DNA of 64,000 nucleotides from Nereocystis luetkeana (taxonomy: Eukaryota; Sar; Phaeophyceae; Laminariales; Laminariaceae). Location of the stretch: NCBI GenBank assembly GCA_031213475.1, contig JARUPZ010000021.1, positions 3,431,545 through 3,495,544 of the forward strand, given 5' to 3'. This document shows positions 47,901 to 60,000 of this stretch, in pieces; the first letter of the stretch is position 1, and every line of letters begins with the position of its first letter. The notes beneath the pieces were generated by a model. The model saw nothing but the letters and a program-made list of their open reading frames with translations, was not told where the DNA came from and ran no database searches. Made by a program: the position numbers and the translations under genes.

Positions 47901-50900
47901 ACCGTAGTCATAATGTAAACGCAATTACCGCGGTCCTCCTTTTTCTACCTCCTCCTCCTCCTCTCATCTCGAACACACAACGCCAAAAAAATCCACGATG
48001 TTTTACCTGCATGACCTTCCGCCGAGGGACGAGGAAGTCGGCACAGTCGCTCGGTCTTAGCGACATCTCGTGCTCGCCGCCGCCTCCACCTCCAACCCCA
48101 CCACCCCCGGCGGACGCGAGAAGAGAGACTACCGCGCCCGCCAGGGGAGGGTCGAAGTTGTCCCCCCTCGCCGGCAGCTCATAGTCGACCCTCCCCACTC
48201 TGCAAGCCACGCCTCCGCGGTCCACCTGTCAACATGGGAGGGCAATATTCACGGGGTAATGGGGGTATCCGATTACAAGAGATCCGTCAGAACACGGCGG
48301 TATCCACCGTGCACCGTACCCGCATGCAGTGTCCCACACCCCCTCCACACGAATTTCAACAGGCTGGGTTTCTCGACAGCCAGGAGGGCGTACTGAATAC
48401 GAGGAGCGGCGATGATGCGTCTATCGCAAACCTTCTCGACAAAATATTTCCAAAAAGCCAACATTTTTTTTCGGTGTGTGCCCCCCCCCCCCCCCCTTGC
48501 CATGTTTTGGAGAAAACCGTGTCTGAAATTCGTCCCGGGGGGTGTTTAATCTTACCACCCAGCGTGATAGGGGGTGCGTTATCTTATCAGCCAGTGTGAC
48601 AGTGATATAAGGTGTACCGCTCTTCTCTCCGACCAGTTCGTGTGCCCATTCAACCCCTTCGCGACTGCGACCATTCGAATGCCCAAGCAGCTTGTCCCCC
48701 AAGACAGAACTTGCAGCTCTAAAAAAAGGTGCTGAGAGTTATATCTGATGCTAAAGCCCGCATCCATCGATCCTTTTTACCGTATACCAGGCACAAAGGC
48801 ATACCTGGAACCAGGCGCGTGCAACAGCCAGTAGTGTGGAAACCGATTAGAATCGGCAAGGTCGGAACCTTCCAGGAAAACGACAATTAGTTCGACTGCC
48901 AACTACTGGAGCTGCTAACAAAGCCCCTTAAGGGCTGCACTTCCGTTGTGGAATAGATGTAAACTTCAGGCTCAGTGCAGTGCAGTACAAAAAGGCGCTG
49001 ACTCGAAACTCCAATATGTATATATACTGGTATATTCTATATATATATATATATATTCGTTGTTCGTAGCTATTTCATGTTACCGCTGAATCAGGTACAT
49101 ATTAGTATCTGTGACCAGGAAAAAAAGAAAATTCACCTATTACGGGGGACCATAGTTAACAGGACCTATGGTACACATAAAAACCTATCTGTTTATCCAT
49201 TTTTACTAACAATATTTGGTCCTGTTAACTATGGCCCCCCGTAATACTAATAGAACCTATTTTTGGTACTAATCCAACAAAAAAACGGCATCGAGGACCA
49301 CCGTGTAAAATCGTCGGCACCCGCCGAACCAAAAAAAAGCCACCCGAGCACTCAAAACCCTCGGGAGGCCTGCCCACCTTGCGGAAGGCCGGAGAGACCT
49401 TCCGGAGGTGCATCCTGGGGTCAGGGTGTTGCTTCAAGAAGGCGGTGTGTCCGGCAGGGAAGAAGAACACCTCATCCCCCTTTTGCCAAAAGCACGACAC
49501 AAACACACAGAAAGATAAATACCAGGGGCGGAAAAAGCAAGCAGAGACAAAACAGACGAGAGCGGAAAAAGACGGGAGAAAAAACAACAAAAACAACGCG
49601 GAGGGCGAAGAAAAGAAAAGAGCGGAACAAAAAGAAACAACAGGGAGAGCAGTCGGCAGTCAGCACGAGTCGGGAAAAGGGGGGGGGAAAGAGGAGGGAG
49701 GGGGGGGGGATGGTGTACCCATGCCGTGCACGGCCGTAGCCGTTTAACCAAAACAGAATTCACTTCCAGGAATATTCAGGACTATCCTCTCGTCTTTGAG
49801 GAAAACCCAGCGTTTGAGATTATTCGGTTACCTCTCTCCTTTCATGTGCTTACTTGGACCTCGATCCATTGTTTTCCGGCGTTCATTATTCGCCACCATT
49901 AGGCCGTTGCAGCCATGTACCAGTACCCCCCCCCCCCCCCCCCCCCCCGCCCCCTCCCCCACAAAACTCTCAGGCGTCCCGACCCTTTCCGCACAAACCC
50001 GCCTAAACGGACGCAACCAACCTCTCTTACCTCGGCCTCCGCATCCTCCCGTTTTCGTCTCGCTCTGTCTTTCTCCTCTACGTGTATCCCACACCTGTCT
50101 CTCGTTCCTGTCTCTCGGTCTGTCTCCTACTCCTCTCTTTGCCCCATCTATTTTTCTGGCTCTGGCCGTCTTTTTCCACTGCCTACCCCATCCTGCCCTG
50201 CCCTGGCTCTGTCTCCCCGCCTCACGTGCCCGCTCTGCCTTCCCCACCTCTCGGTGATTACCTCTTGCCTCCATATCGCCCACTCTAAAGCGAAAAAAAA
50301 AAAAAAACGTTTTTGCCACTTTTCGTAGTTTGCCAGCCATCTTCAGTGCCGCCGATGATACCAGGTCTTATCATTTATTTATTTCTGAAAGAAGAAGAAA
50401 AAAAAACACCCATCGTCCCCTACAAATCACCATTTTTTTTCCGACCTCCTTACGTACACGGATGTATCAACCTCCACGGGAACATAGGGTCCGTTTCCCT
50501 TCCATGTTAACGCCCGAGCGGACCTTTACCATTTCGTCCCTGCCAAGCCTGACAAGGCAAAGCATGCGCCTTTGACTTGGAAGAGGACGGGGTATAACCA
50601 AGTATATACATCTCTTCTCTACTATATTCTCCGTCTCAGTTCAGTTTTTTTTTTGGTCGCTAGAAGCCGCACTGCCGCTATCGCTTAGGGTGTGTCTTAC
50701 CCCCCCCCCAGAGAGCATTGGAACGAACCGAATGGAATATTACTTGCCGCATGAATTGGTGTTGATTGGTTGTGGGAAACGAATAGATTCAGTGCAGCCC
50801 GAGAACAACAGTATATCTAGAAAGAGGAAGAAGTGGTGCACCCCATTTTCTTGTTAGGGAGGACCGAACGGCCCGACCGAACGGGAACAAACAGCAGATT

Positions 50901-51560
50901 ATTTGATGTAGACGGACACCACCGAAGATGGATGTGGACACAAATTTGCTTTGGCACGTGCAAAAGATACCGTTCGTGACGATTCGGCTAGCGAGGCCAG
51001 GATTCTGCATGGACCCAAAACACGTTTTTTCTTTAGGTGGGGACGAAACGAACCACCACGAACAGCCTCGTTCCGTTCCGCTCGTTCCCATGCTCTTTGG
51101 TGGGAGTTAACCCCTTTAGAACCGATGTCCCGTTTTGGGGACAGACTACTTGAAATTTGAGTTGTTTGTCCCCAAAACGGACTGCGGTTCTAAAAGGGTT
51201 AAGACACACCCTTATCCCTCTCTCTCTCCCTCTCTCCTCCCCCCCCCCCCCTCCCCCCCACTGCTCACCTCCTGGGGGACGTATTTGGCCAAGTTCGGGG
51301 CGATCCCCTGGAGCCAGGTTCGCTTCGTCCTCAGCAAAACACGTTTGTCTACCGCGGGAGCGAAAGTCGAGCGACACACGAAAAAAGCCAGAACAAAAAA
51401 AAAGGCATTTATATTATCATATACGAAGTATCATACCACACGTACCACGTAAGACAGAACAAAAAAAATAACACTACTCGTAATACCTGGTATAAAACCA
51501 GGTATGATAGGAACATACGTACGCAGAGTCTAGAAAGACAAATGAAAAGCTAAAGACAAA

Positions 51561-51591
<31 letters not shown>

Positions 51592-54192
51592 AATGAGACT
51601 ATCAGAAACAAAAAAACGGTTTTCAATCGAGCGGAGGGAGGCACGTGCACCTTACGTGGGCCCACAAAGGCAATCACTCAGTAACCAAAAGCCGCAGCTA
51701 CTCGAAGCTCCCGTGAAAAAAAAACATAACACCAGTTTCAGCGAAAAGACAGAAATTCGACGGAACCCTTGATCTCTCTGCCGAGGCGTGTTGATTTTTG
51801 CTTTTATGGTAAATAACACATCGGCATCTTCAGATATACCGAATATGTCGGGGAGTTCATTTAGGTCTTCGGGGCGCCAAAAAAAAGGGGGGGAGGGGGG
51901 GGGGGGGAAGGGAGAGGGACGGGGTGGCAGATTTCCAGCTGGACCATCCCGCCTGCCTGCATAATATCCTTCTATGGTACATGCGTGGCGATGATTCTGT
52001 ACGTGTTACCAGGTACACCTCTCCAAAATAACAGTCCTTCACAAAACACCTGGTACGCATAAATAATTCCAACCATGGGCGCTACCTCGCCCATAGAACT
52101 ATCCAACCCTCAGCCCCCCACCCCCCCCCCCCGTCTCACCTGCCAAGGGCACGGGAACGATGGGACGACCCACCATCCCCCCGATCCCCGTCCCCGCACC
52201 GCCACCGCCGCCTCCTCCAACACCCCCCTTGGCCTTCGCGGACCCAGGCAAAATACCCGACCTCTTCAATCCCATAGCGTTAGCAGCCTCGAGATTGTTC
52301 GGAACGCTCCCCCCACCTCCATCGCTTCACCACCACCACTGCCGCCGCCGGCACCCAGCCCTCCAGCCTTCCCCTTGAGCTTCGACTTCGGCTTGCCCTT
52401 TGCGGAACCGAGGGTGTCGCCAGTAGCCGCCGCTGCTGCTGCTGCGGCCGCCGCTGCGGTCGCTGCGGCTACTGCCGCCATTGCCGCAGCGGCAGCGGCG
52501 GGAGCTGACGCCATGTTCGGGCTGGCGTTAGCGGCGGCGACGGCGGCGGCGGCGGCGGCAGCAGCGGCTGGGCTCGGCGCGGGCGACGCCTTGGGGTTGG
52601 CCGGCGACTTTTTCTTCTTGTTGAGGGTGGATTTTTTGCCCTTTTTGGCGCAGCGAGGACAGGCGTACTTGGAGAACCGGTTGCAGTCGAGCTCTGTCAG
52701 GCCCACGCAGCGCACCTGGAGAGGTACCACGCGTTGTATTGGGTGGGGGAGGGGACGGAGGGGTGGGGGAGGGAAGACGTTACGTGGGGAGTAACGAGGA
52801 GGACGGGTGGCAGGGGACAGGGACAGGTGTACACAGGCAGGCAGGCCATGCACGGGGATATGCGGGGACACAAGGACAGACACAGACACACAGACAGTCC
52901 CGGGGATTACCATCTGCAGCCGAAAGCACACACAGAAAGAAAAAGCAAACACAAAAACGTATACCTGGTATACAATATCCAAACAAAACCCCCCAACGAA
53001 ACACACACCTAGCACACACATAAAGACACACACCAGACACACAAACAATACAAAACACAAACCTGTGACACAAAATGAAACCCTAACCCCTTGACGGCAA
53101 CCACTGTGCGGAGACCCTCCTGCGGCTAAAAAAACAATGGCCACCCCCGCTACCTGCCCATGTAATATACGGTAACAACGTAATGAGCGCCCAGCTGTTG
53201 GGGGTGTATATATTAGGAGTAGGAACGGTGCTCCGTCTCGAAAGGGATGCGTGGTCAATGATCAGAAACAAAGGCAAGCAACAAATGAGGATCCCCGCCC
53301 GCCCCCCCGCCCGCCCGTCTTACTCCTGGTGTCATCCATTTCTTCGCGATGCAGTACACAAGGCCCACAACCCCCGCCCCCCTCCCTCAAAAGTATGAAA
53401 ACCCTCACGTGGAACCAGTCTTCGCAGAAATCACACTCCAGCATGGTCCCCGAACCATCAGCCGTGCGACATATGCAGTACACCACACCCTCCCCCCTTC
53501 CGCCGCCCCGCCCGACCCGGCCCCCATCCCCTCCCCCTCCTCCATCGCCTCCTCCCCTCCGACCCCCGCCTCCATCTCCATCTCCATCCCGCCCTCAAAC
53601 GGCTCCCTCTGCCCTCCCGCACCACCTCCTCCTCCTCCGCCGCCGCCGCCGCCGCCATCACTGACGGTAGCGCGCTGAGTCTGAGCCTGGGAAGCAGCAG
53701 CCTGCTGGATTAATTCCGGCGGAAACCGCGGACCGGCGTCGGCATCCGCGGTCTTCGGTGGTTAGTAGATAGAATTGATGGGGATAAAAGCAAAAAAAAA
53801 AAGCGTGAACGAGAAGAGGGCATGTTCTTAGAGGGGGGAGAGAATGATCGGGGGGGGGGGGGGGTTGATTGTTTGTTTGTTGGTTTGATGCAGCAAAGAA
53901 GGCGACGGAGCACCCACCTCCGTTCGAACTAACCTGAGACACGCAGGCTGTGCTCGAGCCTTTCTTTCCAGATGGATGACGTTGTAGTGTTCAAGTGGGG
54001 AGCAGTGGCTGTAATAGGCAAGCTATTCAGGTACATACACCCTTTGCCTTCTTCGCCACTTCAAGCCTCCAAGTTCCTGTACAGCATCTCATCGTGGTCT
54101 TTTGGCGGTAAACAACTACAGGTACAGCCAATTATTGCTATTATTCGTGAACCTGGCGCGATTGCGGTCCATATCTTCGTGAGCTACGACTG

Positions 54193-54283
<91 letters not shown>

Positions 54284-56709
54284 CACTACTACTACTACTC
54301 CTACTACTACTACCACTACGACTACGACGACTACTACTACTACTACTACTACTACTACTGCTACTGCTACTACTACTACCACTACTACTACTACTCCTAC
54401 TACTACTACCACTACGACTACGACGACTACTACTACTACTACTACTACTACCACTACCACTACTACTACTACTACTATTACGGGGGACCATAGTTAACAG
54501 GACCTATGGTACACATAAACACTTCATGTTTAACCATTTCTACTAACAATATTTGGTCCTGTTAACTATGGCCCCCCGTAATAGTAATAATAATAATAAT
54601 ACTACTGCTGCTACTGTATGGAGCAGCATTGAACAATAAGGAGTCGACACGAGTCACATGCCGGCATAAGTAATTTTGCTGTCGAAAATACCCCATAAAA
54701 TCGTTTTGTTTTGCTGTTTCATCCCCGTCGGAGTCACGCCTTTCTTCCGGGCGATCGGAAAACCAAAAACCTTCATCCGGGCGATAAAAAAAACATAACC
54801 CATCAGTGAGTTGACTTCCTTCCTTCGAGAAGGTTCTTCTTGATACTCTTACTTACATATGTATTTTTAATATTACGGGGGATCATAGTAAATAGGACCA
54901 AATATTGTGAGTAACAAAAGGTAAACATACAGTTTTTTTGTGTATACCATATGCCCTATTAACTCTGGTCCCCCGTAATAGTACCATCATTTATATTTTT
55001 ATTTTACCTTTCGTTTTTAACCATCACGTCTACCTTCCAGCTCACCCCCCCCCCCCCCTCCCCTCTCTAAACCGCATCCACGTCTCAGCTCTTGCCCCCA
55101 CCTTCTTCCCTTTTGCCGACGGCTTGGGCGTGGTTTTAGGCGTGGTCTTAGCCGTCTGCTTAGCCGTCGGCTTCGGCGGGGTCTTAGCCGCGTTGGTTTT
55201 AGGCGTAGCCTTACCCGTGGCCTTGGGCATGGCTTTAGGCGTGGCCTTCGCGGTCGCCTTAGGCGTGGCCTTAGGTGTGGCCTTAGCCGTCGCCTTGGGC
55301 GTGGTCTTAGTGGCCGCCTTAGCCGCCACCTTAGGCGCCGTCACCATCGCCTTCGGCGTGTTGGCCTTAGGCGTGGTCTTAGCCGTTGCCTTGGGCGCGG
55401 TTTTTAGCCCCCCCCGGCTTCGTCGCCGACGCCTTGGCCGCCGCCGGGCCCTTCGAAGCTCCTGCGGTCTTGGCCGGCGCCGGTCGATTAGAAGGCGCCG
55501 GCCCTTTCGATGAAGCGGGTCCCTTGGGTGCTGCCGGTTTCGCCCCCTTCCCACCGGCTTTCTTAGCGCGTGCTGCCTCCTGCGCCGTCGGGGTTCTCGG
55601 CTGCTCGTCCCCGTCCGACGGCCATGGCCTGCAAAACAGGGAGCGAAGCGCAACAAGAAGAATAAAAAAAAATGAGAGAGATAAAAAAAACTGTCGGATC
55701 TAGGAAAAGACGAAACGGGATGGGCGGGGATGAGCAATCAATGCCCCCTCGCCCCCCCCCCATCCCCCGCGCGCCCCCTCTTCCCACCACGACCACCACC
55801 ACAACCCTTCCACATAGCATACCACAACCCATCCACCGAATGCACCTCCTTTCACACAACAAAACAAATCCCATCCCAAAACAGGAAATCTCCGCACCCG
55901 GCAGCCCCTCTAGGGGACGAGGTGCTGCCTCCCGCGGCACCCCAAGGGTCCAGCGTCCCCTGAATCCCGATAGTAGGTGGCTCCGGCGCCTCCTCCTGCT
56001 CTTCCTCCTCCTCCTGCTCCTCCTCCTCCTCCTGCTCCTGCCCCTCCTTCTGCTCCTCCTCCTCCTCCTCCTCCTCCTCCTCGAAGAGACGGTTCTCTAA
56101 GTCCGTACTGTTGGTGGGGTGCTGGCGGGCGAGACAGGTACCAGAGGCGGGGTTCGGGGAGGGGTGTCGGGGTTGGGTCGGGGGAGGGGGGATTGGGGAC
56201 GGGGAAGGGTGTGCTCATGCCATGGATGGCCGTAGTCGTACGACCACAGACCCTCTTGGGGACAGGTAAGGGTGTACCCATGCCATGTATGGCCTTAGTC
56301 GTACGACCACAGGCCCTCGCATCCCTACAATGCCGGAGCACGTCGGATAGGGGTGGCGGGGATGGGTAGAGAAAGAGTACGAACATACCGCCACGACGAG
56401 CTGAACCAATCAGAGCTAGACCAAAAAACGAATCGGCAAATTCCAGGACAAGAACGAACTCGGCAGATCAAACCAACGATCGAGTCGGCGAATCAACACG
56501 GAAATCGATTTGGTAAAATCAAGTCGCCTTAAACAAGCAAGACGCAAACGACCGATACAAAAACACAAAACCGACGAGCGGAAGCGCGCTGCGTCCACCC
56601 GGTCCAGTGAGAACAACCATCATACCGACCAAACAACGGCCGAATCAGCATCGACCGGCAAACCGAAAGTGTTGGAAGTCTCACCGCCGGGGGCCACATT
56701 GGTTGCGCT

Positions 56710-56745
<36 letters not shown>

Positions 56746-56820
56746 TGCTGCTGCTGTGCCTGCTGCTGCGCCTGCTGCTGCGCCTGCTGCTGCTGCTGTT
56801 GCTGCTGCTGATGTTGCTGT

Positions 56821-56852
<32 letters not shown>

Positions 56853-57018
56853 TTGCTGCTGCTGTAGTTGCTGCTGTGCCTGCTGTTGCTGTTGCTGCTG
56901 CTGCTGCACCTGCTGCTCCTGCTGCTGCGCCTGCTGTTGCTGCTGTGCCGGCTGCTGCTGTTGCCTCCCCAAGCCTTGCGCTGGCTGCGTCGTCTGCTCG
57001 CGTCTCGACCATTGCTGC

Positions 57019-57051
<33 letters not shown>

Positions 57052-60000
57052 AACAGCTGCTGTTGCTGCTGGTGCCGGGGTGTTCCTCGCGGCCTTTGCT
57101 GCCCAGCCTGAGATCGCACCCATTATCGACAAAGAGGAATGAATAGTAAATAACGAGAAAAGGTTAAGCTGGGCAATTCGGAGAAAACGTGTGACAGGTA
57201 GTAAGTAAAATCCGTAAATGGTCTCCCAAAGCAGCACACTGCGGTCGTGCATATAGGTGAAAAGTGACCTCGAAACACCCCACACCAAGAAACAAATGCA
57301 CAGAGCGGGTACATGTTCATAGTTGTCTACGTAGTATAGCGACGAGACGCCTCAAGAAACGCAAAGAAACCTAAAAACAATCGAGAATCATCAACAAACT
57401 TTTTGGCAGACGGAACAAAAAATTCAACACACAACAAAACAAAAATCGAGAAAATCTCGGGGCGATTCTCACAGAAGGGTGACGGACCCCGGCAGCCCCC
57501 ATTTCGACTGCGCTTGGCCACCCTGCTGGCACACCCTCCTCTTCCTCCTCCCCTTCCTCCTGCTGCTGCTGCAGGTACTGCAGCTGCTCCTGCTCTTGTT
57601 CATGCTGCTGCAACTGCAGCTGCTGCTGCTGAAGCAGCAACTGCTGCTGCTGCCGCTGCTTCAGCTGCTTCTGCTGCAGCAACTGCTGCTGCTGCTGCTG
57701 CTGCTGATGCTGCTGCTGCTGCTGCTGCGTGGGCCAGCGCCCACCCCCAACCCCACCCCCCACCACCCCAGGACTAACCCCCCCACTGCGGGGAGAACCC
57801 ACGCCATTCCCGGGTCCCGGACTACCACGCATGCCTGCCGAAGCTCCTGCAACTCCAACCCCCAGGCCGAAATCAGAAGCAGGGCCGGAAAAGGGAGGGG
57901 AAGGCAAACCAGGGGATGACAAACCCGATACCCTGGAAGGCATGTCTGGTCCCACGTCCTCCCCCGCCAACCCCAGCTGAAGGGGCCGGGGGGCCCCGAA
58001 CGGGCTCCCCGCGGATGTGGGCCTCCCGTGGTGTGGGGCCCACGGGCCGCTGCTGTTGCTCGTCGCACTCAAAGACCTCGAGTGCTCCGGAGGTTGGGTA
58101 GTTGGGTGTTGATGCTGAGCGTTGTAAGACTGAGGATGCGGGAGCGGTAGCGGCGGTGAGGACAGCCGCGGACGGGAGAGGGGTGGGGGGCAGGGGCGGA
58201 CGCGACGTCATGCATGGCCAGAGTCGTGTGACCATCGACCCTCGGGGGAGGGAGGGGGAGGTACTCATATGATGCTTGCCTTAGTAATTAACTAGGCCAT
58301 TGAACACATACCTTTCGAAATGGAGAGGGGCTATATACCTTTCGCACTGCCAATACCGTATTATCACGCGAGGTACCACATACTGAGATAATTTTCCTGC
58401 CGCATATGTTCTCCAAAGCAGGGGGGGGGGGGGATTACAAAGAGCGAAAATGGTAGTTGCACTCTCCCTGTCGTCGGGACGAACCAGCGTGCAAATTCGT
58501 CCGAGGGGGTGTGGTGTCTTAAGTGTAACCATTACAAGGTAAATTCGTACTTTCCTAAAATACTTCAAGGTGTCTTGTCTCCGAAATAAGGGTGTTCCCA
58601 TGTTTCCACATGTCGGACAGATACCCCCGATAAATCATTTATAGATAGATCATCTACAGCTAGATCATGTGCAGATAGATCATCTACAAATTTACGACAT
58701 ACAGATGGATCATCTACAGAGAGACCATCTACAGATAGATCATCTATAGATATATCATCCATGGATCATCTACAGATNNNNNNNNNNNNNNNNNNNNNNN
58801 NNNNNNNNNNNNNNNNNNNNNNNNNNNNNNNNNNNNNNNNNNNNNNNNNNNNNNNNNNNNNNNNNNNNNNNNNNNNNCGTGCGTGTGTCGGTTTCTGATC
58901 CGACGTGCTCCGTCCCGGCATTGTAGGGATGCGAGGGTCTATGGTCATACGACTACGGCCATGCATGACAACCAGTACCCCCCCCTTTCCTGCCTCCTGC
59001 CCTTCACCCCCCCTCCCCCTTCGCCCCCTCCCCCCTACCCCGTCATACGACTACCGCCATACAGGACATGAGTACCCCTCTACCTACCCCCCGACCCCTC
59101 CATCCCCCAAATCTTTGACGCCGTCATCCATAGGCAGGTCCGCCGCCTCACAAGCGAATCTCAGTTAGATACAGCTCACCCTTCATGCGACTTGCCGAAC
59201 ACATTCACTGCCTGGTCGGTGAAAGGTGAAAACCCGACGCGCTCCGTCTCAGGCATTATAGGGATGCGAGGTTCCATGGCCATACGACTACGTCCATGCA
59301 CGGCATGAGTACCCCCCCCCTATCCCCCCCCTACCCCCCCCCCCCCCCCTTCCCTCCCTCGACCCCTTCCGAACTGCACCCCCGTTTTCGCATAAAAAAC
59401 TACTTTAATTTAGATAGAGGTAAGGAAGTAACAAGACCCCCCCCCCCCTCCTCCCCCCCCCCTCCACCGCCCCCCCCCCCTCTCCCCTCTCCCGTCCCCC
59501 CTCCCCGCACCTGAACACCGTAGACGGGGTCGTTCAGTATCCGCTGGAGCAGCAGCCGCGTCACCTTGGCCACCAAAGGCGGCGGGAATACTTGACCAAT
59601 CACGGCGAACTGGTTCTGGCACACGGTCCACCACTCGCCGGAAAAGGCCCGAGAGGGAGCCGGTCGACGCAGACGATTGGTCCTGGTCCCCCCCGCTGGA
59701 GCTCCTATAGAGACGACGGGGGTGAATGGGAGAGGGGGAAGTGTGTGTGTGTGGGGGGGGGGGGTCTCGTGGAGAGGACTGTGGAGGGGGACGGGGGACG
59801 GGGGGACGGGGTGTCGGGAGTGTACCCGATATCATGCATGCCCGTAGTCGCATGACCATATGTAGGGGGGGGGGGGGGGGGGGGGTACAAGGGGAGGAGG
59901 TGGAGAGGACAGTACACCTGACAACGACTTCCTGTACGATACACCTCACAGCGGCTGGTAACACATTTTCAGGGAATTTGTAACTCGACGGTAGTGTCGG

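Noticed and set aside
53405..53661. Two extra minus frames overlapping the PHD exon as separate genes
   Set aside because: They are explained by one missing base in the six-G run within a single exon of 345 bases after correction.
56510..57142. Plus-strand poly-Ala/poly-Leu frames opposite the Gln exon
   Set aside because: Shadow of the CAG-rich minus-strand exon, which has matching splice phases on both sides.
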